64,000 bases of DNA from Branchinecta lynchi (Eukaryota; Arthropoda; Branchiopoda; Anostraca; Branchinectidae), in assembly GCA_023053575.1 (NCBI GenBank), contig JAKZAP010000006.1, positions 17,617,280 to 17,681,279 of the forward strand, read 5' to 3'. Positions 55,640 through 64,000 of the stretch are shown here, piece after piece. Each line of letters begins with the position of its first letter. The stretch's first letter is position 1. The position numbers and the translations under genes are program-made. A model generated the notes under the pieces. It ran no database searches. It saw only the letters and a list, made by a program, of their open reading frames with translations, and was not told the DNA's origin.

Positions 55640-56235
55640 TGAAAGACATATTAATACTCTTGATGACTATCTCTCCCTACCGATGCAGAATCTCCGTATA
55701 CCTGCAGAAGAAACAAGAAACGGTTTACCCCCAGGACAACGTGGACGCCCAGGTTCTCGGGTGACTGGTTTATTGGAAGATGTATCGTTTAGTTCTTATG
55801 TTTTTTGTTACAAGTTGTTTAATGTGATTTTGTGTAAAATAAAGAATAACCATATGTTATAGATTGACGTGTGAAAGTGAGATTAGAAAATAACCAAAGA
55901 AGAGACGAAGATACAGTGGGGAACGCTTACCCAGATTCAGACGACGTCTTGAGAAAGACCCCTTCCCTTTTAAAGTATTGACGAAGCCTAAAGGCAAAAA
56001 TTCATTGAATTGAACCAACATACAACATATTGGTTTAAAAGTATTGAAGGACATTGAAAATTTCACAAAACCCAGTGGCACGAGCGTGTATGGGCTGGAG
56101 CCCACGTGACGTCAACCTTCAAACAACAACACAACAACAGGATTTGAGTCCTCGAGTCTGAGTCGTTACGGACACGTTTACTGCTTCTTCCTGAGAATCA
56201 CTGGCGTGTTTTGGACTTAGTCATATTGAGCATTG
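55640..56235 (+). repeat. I-family repeat, relative of 51780-51990
   Basis: CTCTTGATGACTATCTCTCC at 55655 and GAATCACTGGCGTGTTTTGG then ACTTAGTCATAT at 56196 match 51788 and 51954. Internal sequence differs. Not assigned to a class. Confidence 0.5.
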
Positions 56236-56716
56236 GCCTTATTCAGCGTTCCAAGTCGACTAGTTTCTGGTAGTCCCCCATTACCTCATAACCATCACTT
56301 CTTTAGACATGTTAAAAAGTCGAATCCATAGCTGATCCATAGGGTAGTGGGTCACTTTCACTTTCTGCTGCTGAAACATAAGCAAAACCTCCATTACCTG
56401 GGACACAGATGACAGGTTTTCCACTCACTAACCTGTGGATCTATTTTACCATGTCTGATCCAAGTGCTGACGGTGAGGCATAGGGGGATTAGTCATTAGG
56501 CATAGGAGCATAGGGGACTAGTCCGCTTGGAAGCGCTGAACAGGAATATGGCCAATTGAGTATTGAGGGCGTATTTCTCATTTACGATCGTCGGACTTTT
56601 ACGGATTTGTGGACTACCAGAACGGAAAACTTGCCATCATAAAGTGGAAACAGTGAACCGAAGTAATTCTCCAAATATTTTTTGTCACAAGCAACAACGG
56701 CTGGACTAGATTAGTT

Positions 56717-57776
56717 CAGTGTTGCCAACAGCGGTACAATTGTACTATTTTGGCACATTTCAACTCGGCTGGTACAATATGGCACAATCACACTTTTTTT
56801 GGTACATTTTCCAAAGTTGGTACAAAATGGTACAATGACATTTTTTGTGTGTATATGTCAAGGAAAACTGACCTAGAGAGCAGAGATAGATTTGTTGATA
56901 GATTGTTGTAGTATTTTTTTTATAATGCGTATAGTAACTTTTTCGATCAATGCATTTTTGCGGTGCATTTTAAATACATCTCTGTTAGCGCTGAAGAGTC
57001 TAATTATTTTGCAGAAGGTCAGGTTATATATGTCATAAACTCGGCTTTACTAACCCTAGTGCTCTTCTGGGGTGCTACGATAATTGCTATCAGATAGTAC
57101 TGCTTATAATCGGTATATTCGCCGGGCATTAGCCTGTCGCAAGTTTCGAGGTTGTCACCCCTCCTCCTCCATGCCCAAGCACTTCAAACCGCCCCTGTCT
57201 CCATGAGCATTGTGACACACCATAAGTGGCGAAATACTTGAAGAAGGTATCGAAAATCTGCAACTGCGAGTGCCACCTTTCTTTGTAAATCGGATGATAA
57301 CCTTGTGATTGGCTGGATTACCCCCGTGGAGTGGTACTTTGTAGAAACTTTAAAAATGCGTTCCAGCTTGACGCCAAGACGACAACATTTGTGACGTCAT
57401 GCGTAGTAACTACGGTAAGTAGGGTGGAACATGCTCAAAATCATGGATTTTAAATGCAAGTTTAATTTAAAAAATAAAAGACTCTGTTATGTCACTTTTT
57501 CAGGTCAATGAAATAACTGAGCCATGTCCCATATTTTGCTAATTTTGGGGATGAACCTGACTTCGGTTGGGGAAAGAGGGGTCTGAATCTTCAGCAAAGA
57601 AATGGGTAAAAAAAATGTCTTCTGGTGTAGGCTACTGTTCATCGAAAACGATCCGCGTGTTGCGCCAAGCGCAACGCGCGGGAAATTTTTTTGGACGTGG
57701 GACATTTTTTTGGTCAGTCGGCACATTTTTCGGGCGTTTTTTTGGTACCTTTTCTTTCGAAGAGCTGGCAACACTG
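56717..57776. mobile_element. hAT-like non-autonomous element with 8-bp target duplication
   Basis: Ends CAGTGTTGCCAAC and GCTGGCAACACTG, flanked by GATTAGTT on both sides (56709-56716, 57777-57784). An 8-bp duplication with CAG-type ends is diagnostic of hAT. No transposase recognised inside; an A-family fragment (57300-57436) is nested. Confidence 0.88.
57300..57436. mobile_element. A-family MITE fragment
   Basis: GTGATTGGCTGGATTACCC, TTGTGACGTCATGCGTAGTA, then GGGTGGAACATGCTC. It matches the right part of 10784-11027; the left end is missing. Confidence 0.65.
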
Positions 57777-57929
57777 GATTAGTTCAAAGAATAATTCTGA
57801 ATTTAAGTCTGATGAAAAATGTGCTTCTGCTCTGTCAAGCAGCTGTCAAGCTTCTGCTAGGCTATAGTTGTGAAAAGCTTGGTAATCTGTGAAAAGTGCT
57901 CAATTACGTTAGACCTATTCTGGATTAAA

Positions 57930-58002
57930 ATGAAGTCCCGACTGATCAACATTATGCTTGTTACCGTTACTGTCTTGGTTTCTTCTTCTGTTGCCGTTGT
58001 TG
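57930..58002 (+). CDS. putative signal-peptide exon of a secreted protein
   Basis: ATG in a good context (attaaaATGA) opens MKSRLINIMLVTVTVLVSSS, then VAVVG: a basic start, a hydrophobic core and small residues, typical of a eukaryotic signal peptide. The frame runs 24 codons plus one base into a strong donor, gtaagg, at 58003. It starts 154 nt after a hAT-like element. No family is recognised. Gene status is inferred from signal peptide plus donor plus a phase-matched downstream exon. Confidence 0.5.
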
Positions 58003-58542
58003 GTAAGGAGATTATCCGTACATAGTCATGCAGTTGCCATCAACCACAAACCCCTGATTTTTGGATACCCTATGCCAAATGCTGGGTATATCTGGGTATA
58101 GAGAGATTGCACCCTACCCGATGAGACTGATTTCCCAAAAAACCAACAGTTTTGACGAAAAACAGACTCATTTTCTGAAAAAAACAACTGTTTTCATAAG
58201 AAAAATCAACGAGTTTTGAGGAAAAATCGTAGAAACAGACAGAGGACCATCACAGGTAGCACATGCATTGGCTGATTGTATGTGCTCGGTGAAAGATGAA
58301 GTAGCCCTACATGTTTCCCTGTCTTTTGTGTCTCAAGCAAAAAGAACTACTTTGAACTACTTCAAAAAATTCTTAAGCTACACTATTACATCCATGACTA
58401 AACTATTTATCTTAGATGTTTATCCTGGTTTATCCACAGCAGGGGTGCAATTTCAGAAAACCTTGGGGGCCAAAAAAGTTTGGGCCCCCATCCAGACTCA
58501 AATTCGAATTGCTTTTCTTGGGGTTTGTTCCAAGTAAAGTAG

Positions 58543-59574
58543 TTTTTGGGATCCCAAAACGTAAGTGGAGGGATACCTATGACATCGCAAAAGTTGTCCG
58601 TCTGTCCGCACAATAGCTCTCGAAGGGATTGAGATATTTGATGAAACTTGGTGTGAGGGTCCTTTGTGTCAAAGTACAGGTCAAGTTCGAAGATGGGCTC
58701 TGTAGCCCTATATTTGAGGATGGGGGAGAGGTTTAAAATTAAGGGGCAACAAAAATATTTTTGAAAGCTATTGAGATAGCTGGTTTAGCGGTAAGGAAAC
58801 GTGCTGAATTCGAATATGAAATTTATTTTCTCGACGGACAAATAGTTCACCCGGAACCAAAAAAATTTATGAAAAGTAAAAGTTTCATATGAAGTTGATT
58901 AGAGGTTCTAATCAGAGACAAGGAGACGTGCTGAGTCCGAATATGAAATTTATTTTCACGCTGGACAATTAGTTCAGCCGGAATTGGGCCAAAACCGGAG
59001 AATTTGTTAAAAGTAAAAGTTTTATTTAAATTTGATAAGATGTTCGATTTGGGGGTAAGAAGACATGCTGAATTCGCATGTGACAATCATTTTCTCACCG
59101 GATGTATGGATTGCTTGGAATCCGGCTGAAACCGGAAAATTTGTTAAAAGTAAAAGTTTAATCTGAAGTTGATTAGAGGTTGGATGTAAGGAGACATGCT
59201 GAATTGGTTTTTCAGCTTTAGTTTTTTGCCAGACAAGTAGTTTGTCCGGAATCCGGCCGAAACTGGAAGTTGGGCAGAAGTAAGGAAGGATGGTGATACA
59301 ACGTAGGCTATAGGGTAAACCATATCTTGAATCCATATTTAAATGTATGACAGCGCAAAACAGAGATTGTGAGTTTATCTGAGCTTGTTAAAATTCAGCT
59401 GGCGTATCCAGTTTGCACTGTCAAATACGAACTTGGTCTTCTCCGACTATTACCATTGGCCTGTTAAAAGCATAACTGTTTAAGAAGTCAGTTGAAGACC
59501 GAATATTTATAAGACGGAATTTTCGGGAGCAAATATTAAAATTTTGGGGATCCTATCGAAACCTTTGGTCTTGT
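58543..59574 (+). mobile_element. G-family element, copy 6 (diverged)
   Basis: TTTTTGGGATCCCAAAACGT start; units with CATGCTGAATTCGCATGTGA; end GGGGATCCTATCGAAACCTT then TGGTCTTGTT. Confidence 0.78.
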
Positions 59575-60708
59575 TGAATACATTTTCAACTTTTATTATT
59601 GCTTTGGTTTTGCCTTTGCCAGTTTTATTTAAATTTGATACGATGTTCGATTTGCGGGTAAGAAGACATGCTGAATTCGCATGTGACAATCATTTTCTCA
59701 CCGGATGTATGGATCGCTCGGAATCCGGCAGAAAGCTGAAAATTTGTGAAAAGTCAAAGTTTAATCTGAAGTGGATTAAGGTTGGATTTAGGGGTAAGGA
59801 AACATGCTGAATACGTTTTTGAGCTTTAGACAAGTAGTTTGTCCGGAATCCGGCCGAAACCGGAAGTTGGGCAGAAGTAAGGAAGGAAGGAGCTACGACG
59901 TAGGCTAGAGATTGTGAGTTTATCTGAGCTTGTTAAAATTCAGCTGGCGTGTCCGGTTTGCACTGTCAAATACGAACTTGGTCTTCTCCGATTATTACCA
60001 TTGGCCTGTTAAAAGCATAACTGCTTAAGAAGTCTGATGAAGACCGAATATCTTCAAAACGGAATTGTCTGGAGCAAATATTTATCCCATCGAAACCTTT
60101 GGTCTTGATGAATACATTTTCAACTGTTATTATTGCTTTGGTTTTGCCTTTGTTAATTTTATTTGAATTTGATAAGATGTTCGATTTGCGGGTAAGAAGA
60201 CATGCTGAATTCGCATGTGACAATCATTTTCTCACCGGATGTATGGATCGCTCGGAATCCGGCAGAAAGCTGAAAATTTGTGAAAAGTAAAAGTTTTAAT
60301 CTGAAGTGGATTAAGGTTGGATTTAGGGGTAAGGAGACATGCTGAATACGTTTTTGAGCTTTAGACAAGTAGTTTGTCCGGAATCCGGCCGAAACCGGAA
60401 GTTGGGCAGAAGTAAGGAAGGAAGGAGATACGACGTAGGCTATAGGGTAAACCATATGCTGAATCCATATTTAAATATTTGACAGCGCAAAACGGAGATC
60501 TGAGTTTATCTGAACTTGTTGAAATTCAGCTGGTGTATCCGGTTTGCACTGTCAAATACGAACTTGGTCTTCTCCGATTATTACCATTGGCCTGTTAAAA
60601 GCATAACTGCTTAAAAAGTCTGTTGAAGACCGAATATCTACAAGACGGAATTGTCGGGAGCAAATATTAAAATTTTGGGATCCCATCGAAACCTTTAGTC
60701 TTGTTGAA
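59575..60708 (+). repeat. two tandem partial G units, copies 6b and 6c
   Basis: 59575-60109 and 60110-60708 each start GAATACATTTTCAACTTTTA-like sequence and end at CCCATCGAAACCTTTGGTCT. They are strongly similar to each other, so the 3' half of copy 6 was duplicated in tandem. Confidence 0.75.
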
Positions 60709-61079
60709 TACATTTTCAACTGTTATTATTGCTTTGGTTTTGCCTTTTGCACACTGTTTAGGGACCAGATAAACATTTAAACACATATTAAAAACTGAAA
60801 TTCAAGTACAGTAGGCTACAGTTATTATTTAAGCAATGGTTATCTTGGCCTGTTTTTGCGAAGTTGTCCCTGAGCTGTGTCACTGCAACAAAACCGGCAA
60901 AATCAAAATAGGGTGAGTAAAAAAAATATAAAAATTGGGCAATAGAGTTGACAATCAGAGTTGACATTTGCCCACTCAAAGCAGTCAGTGGGGCTATGAC
61001 CCTCCTGACCCCTGCTGATCCACATATTGAAATAGCCTATGTCAAATCAAATCCTTTGGAAATTTAGTTTTCTTCATTT

Positions 61080-61620
61080 TTATGGCATTTGCCCTGTGGC
61101 AATACAGCATTCTGTCTGTCAGACCGGTTTTGCTAGTTTGGTCTAGGACTATGAAACTTGGCAAATATTTAGGACTCAACTAAACCACTCGGAAAATTGG
61201 GAGGATGTTGAATCCTTCTTTGGCATGCTTAAGTTAAGAACGCCTCATCCGATTGGAGGGAAAATTGATGAGTGGTAAGAGAAAATGCCCTGAATAATCC
61301 AGTGATGTGTCCGAACCCGGATTCGGCCACTGTGGGGGGGGGGAGTTGGAGGGAAGGGGGCATCGAAATTTTGTTGCTCGCCTAGCAAGTGGACCGATTG
61401 GAAAGAAACTTGGAACAGAGTTCATATGCACTGTATTAACCGTTTTGGGGTCACGCCCGGATTTGGCCTCCAGTGTGGAACGTTCGAATTTAGGATGAGA
61501 GGTTTGCAACTTTTGCTAGTTGGTCTACCTATTCTTTGTTTCGAGCGCATTTGATGTCTATCATGGGGAGATGGACTTGTAAGTACGAATCGGTTGCTAG
61601 AGGGGGTTCACGAGGGGCTA
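61080..61620. repeat. old D-family remnant
   Basis: TTATGGCATTTGCCCTGTGG, CAGACCGGTTTTGCTAGTTT and CTATGAAACTTGGCAAATAT fit a reversed, decayed D 3' part. It is followed by E-like sequence (AAATTTCTGCAAATTGGTGC) at 61620-61890. Confidence 0.5.
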
Positions 61621-61900
61621 GAAATTTCTGCAAATTGGTGCACATTTTCCTCGATCTCTATAAATATGAGGTAAGAAAATTCGTCTCCATCGTCTATCCT
61701 GTAACCTAGAATTAAGTGTGTACGCAACAGATACAAATGATAGTGTAAAATAATGACGTATTTTCGCAATAACTAGCAGTTTGGCATCTATAGTCATTTG
61801 ATCCTGTACAGTTACGGATAGCTTTATAATACCGTCTAGGCTATACACGATAATGTACCAAGTTTTCATTCGTCACGATGGCTACGATTGAAAAAGTTAC
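61620..61900 (-). repeat. E-family fragment, minus orientation
   Basis: Reverse of TTTCTAGCCCCTCGTGAACC, the AAACTGCTAGTTATT segment and the TATCGTGTATAGCCTAG region, matching the start half of the E copies at 21-30 kb. Confidence 0.6.
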
Positions 61901-62164
61901 CCCTTTGGGTAGGGCTACGCGTACCACCGGTTGGGAACCACTACTCTAGATGACCCATTTTCGTGTCTGGAAATTCCTGGAAATTTTTAGATTCGAGTGA
62001 ATCTGATGGGTGGTAAGATAAGATGCTCTTGATTATGGCTAATGTCTCTGAACCAGATTTGACCACGGTAGGGGGAGTTGGAGGGACTGGCTTGTCGAAT
62101 TCACTTTCCACGTATAACGAAGTGGATACCAACAAATATTTGAAGATAATTTGTTGTAGATTTG

Positions 62165-62258
62165 TAGTGGTGTGTTAGGTTTTCCTGCTGTTTCGGTTTT
62201 CCTTATTTTTCCTACTCCATTTTTTTTGTATTTATACAGTACGATGGGTAATGCAGTT
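62165..62258 (+). mobile_element. LINE tail, copy 3
   Basis: GGTTTTCCTTATTTTTCCTA, CTCCATTTTTTTTGTATTTA and TACGATGGGTAATG are a diverged form of the LINE 3' end at 54430-54490. Confidence 0.6.
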
Positions 62259-62261
62259 AAA

Positions 62262-62584
62262 GTACCGGTTAAAAAACACGGAGACCCCAATTTCGTATGG
62301 TACATTCTAACCCCTCTAACAAAACCGCGCTGATTTTCTCACTTGTCGTGTTTTGCTATCTTCGATGTGAATCACGCTGTCGACGGTTGTCTGCGAGAAG
62401 TTTTTCCATCAGAGAAAACGGTTATGTAAACTGTTTCCCTGTTTTCACTACAAGTCAGCGGGTCTCGAAAAAGGCTTGAAACAGCCAAAACGGTGGGTTA
62501 TTTGTTGAGAGCATAGCATAGTTTTAAAATATTAAAATATTTTAAAATACTGGAAGTTGAAGAGTAAATAGTGCGACAGGTCCT
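62262..62584 (+). mobile_element. K-family MITE, copy 3 (left-truncated)
   Basis: GGAGACCCCAATTTCGTATG through AATAGTGCGACAGGTCCT, then TTAA at 62585. Same orientation as 16095-16470. The left about 70 bp are missing where it meets the LINE tail. Confidence 0.65.
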
Positions 62585-62611
62585 TTAATAATACTAATTA
62601 AACTAGTGGAG

Positions 62612-62763
62612 ACTGCGTAAACCCGAGCGTATTTGAAAATCCTAGCGTATTTTACGCATGTATTTGGGCTTAGAAAGATCTCTAGCAATACGGACGTATT
62701 TTCTCTAATACGTCCGTACTTTCAAGCCCAAATCGTGCTAAAATACGCTCGGATTTACGCAGT
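62612..62763. mobile_element. 152-bp inverted-repeat element
   Basis: ACTGCGTAAACCCGAGCGTA at the left, TACGCTCGGATTTACGCAGT at the right, with nested AATACGGACGTATT and AATACGTCCGTACTT inside. Confidence 0.75.
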
Positions 62764-63043
62764 GGGTACATACACTATAAGCCAGCGGAGCGTTCCAGAC
62801 CGCCAGAATCGATTTTGGATTATTGAGGAAAAGTTGGGTTGAACAATTTTGGACCAGTTTGTGAACCCACAAATAACAACACTATAATGAAAGGGAAATA
62901 GCAAGGATAAGAGGAGATCCATGAAAACATGAACTGGGAAAATTCTTGTCAGGTGAACCTGAAAGCATTTACCCTAATTTGTTTTTATCTGAACAACGCA
63001 ATGGCAAGTCAAATAAAGGAAAAATTACAGCTAGCAACCGAAC

Positions 63044-63340
63044 ATGATTATAGGGCGATTCTGGCGATCTCATGATTCGCTTTCCAAAAGCAAAGCGAGA
63101 ATCCACCGAGCACCAGAACAGACGGGAAGTCGTTGCGCTTTTACAACTTCTCGCATACTTGCCGAATGCACTTTCCGCGTAAAGAGTGGACAGACTTTCT
63201 ACGTCACTTTGCAAAGCTAGTGGAGTGCCAAAACAGCCTCGGAAAGCGTAGCGAGTTTTAGCCGCAGTCGCAAGAACACACGGCGGGTAAGCCAGCGGAG
63301 CTTTCCAGAACGCCAGAATCTCCCTTATATCATTCTTGCT
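63044..63340. mobile_element. inverted-repeat element with GATTCTGGCG ends
   Basis: TATAGGGCGATTCTGGCG at the left mirrors CGCCAGAATCTCCCTTATA at the right. Inner GCGGAGCTTTCCAGA also occurs at 62782. Confidence 0.55.
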
Positions 63341-63779
63341 CGAACACTTTATAGACTAGCATCCTTTTTACCCCTTTTCTGGCAGTCAAAGTTTGACAAA
63401 TACTTGACACAACGAGTTTATATGGGCTTAGGCCTACCATTTTAGGTTCTTCCTGGGGTAGGCAGCATTCGTAGATATGCTTAATGGAATCATGGAATTC
63501 AAAGTAGACCTGGTGATTAGGGTTCCCTTTCCAGGTAGGCTACTGGAACTTCAAACCTACGGTATGGGAAAGTAATGATTGTGCCATAATCCACTTATCC
63601 TGAGTTCCATTTCTGACTGAGACAACAGAGTAGTGCTAGTGCTGACTGGTTTAGGTATTGTTGATACAGTGCCTTTAGCATGAGAAATCTGTCCTGTGAT
63701 TAAATCAATTGGTGACACCTATAATTGGTGCCACATAAAATTTGGGCCTACAATTTGTTAAGGATATTAATTCGTTTAG

Positions 63780-63956
63780 GTTTTTCATCTCCATTCTATG
63801 ACACTGGTGAATCAAACTATGTAGCAGTCGAGTTTGCAGAACCAAGATACAAAAGACAAGCAAGCATACTACAGGACAGTCATGGTGATGTGCGGAATGC
63901 TACAGATTCCAGGATTGGAAAAGATGGACACGATATGAGAACAACAGCTTCAGTTG
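63780..63956 (+). CDS. putative internal exon with dibasic site, possible continuation of the secreted gene
   Basis: Acceptor ttcgtttag, donor gtaagg, 177 nt, phase 1 at both ends, so it joins the 57930 exon in frame. Encodes GFSSPFYDTGESNYVAVEFA, EPRYKRQASILQDSHGDV and RNATDSRIGKDGHDMRTTAS. Notable are KR followed by Gln (a prohormone-convertase-like site with possible pyroglutamate) and an N-glycosylation sequon NAT. Hydrophilic; no homology recognised. The linked intron would be 5.8 kb. Downstream exons are outside the window. Confidence 0.45.
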
Positions 63957-64000
63957 GTAAGGAACCTTGCTAAGTTCAGCATATGGATTCAGCGGACCTC

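Noticed and set aside
57505..57892. Overlapping open frames of 71-96 codons
   Set aside because: They lie across the hAT-like element's right end on both strands and have no exon borders or family similarity.
546..60708. GGGATCCC sequences as BamHI cloning or assembly artefacts
   Set aside because: They sit at conserved positions in a dozen diverged copies with conserved flanking sequence, and some copies carry point changes in the site.
63725..63779. Upstream extension of the 63780 exon to an ATG at 63725
   Set aside because: A pyrimidine-containing acceptor ends at 63779 and the phase matches a signal-peptide exon; the extension shows no coding character.

Overview
The window is animal nuclear DNA: spliced GT-AG genes, long introns and dense transposon debris. 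Nothing suggests a bacterium, plastid or virus. The two recognisable genes are conserved metazoan proteins. The repeats (GTCY-tract Helitron-like elements, many small inverted-repeat elements, non-LTR retrotransposon scraps) look like those of a repeat-rich, probably aquatic invertebrate. I cannot name the species.

Gene 1, plus strand, 4801-31189: a GTPBP2-type translational GTPase in nine recognised coding exons. All phases agree and give 506 codons plus stop. The N-terminal exon(s), about 90 residues by comparison with vertebrate GTPBP2, were not found. Its last intron is 13.4 kb of nested repeats.

Gene 2, minus strand, 49824-32244: a complete CPSF6 (68 kDa cleavage factor Im subunit) in twelve coding exons, 688 aa. 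It has an RRM split over two exons, a long Gly/Pro/His-rich middle encoded partly by a minisatellite, and a C-terminal Arg/Asp/Ser-rich domain. The two genes converge: stop codons are about 1.05 kb apart and candidate poly(A) signals about 0.16 kb apart.

Possible gene 3, plus strand, from 57930: a signal-peptide exon and a phase-compatible exon at 63780-63956 with a KR dibasic site. It could be a secreted precursor running off the window's end. This is an inference.

The rest is repeats. 1-3920 holds two Helitron-like G elements around a dead LINE. 5.6-14.6 kb (GTPBP2 introns) holds a tRNA-Thr-like sequence, inverted-repeat elements and a 4 x 281 bp tandem array. 17.6-30.9 kb is a cluster of E-family copies carrying G, L, N and foldback insertions. 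35-37 kb and 40-42 kb are CPSF6 introns with M, G and D elements. 50-57.8 kb is a nest of MITEs, a reverse-transcriptase LINE remnant and a hAT-like element. 58.5-60.7 kb is a run of diverged G units. Several insertions can be proved internally, because target-site duplications and empty sites in sister copies both lie in this window.
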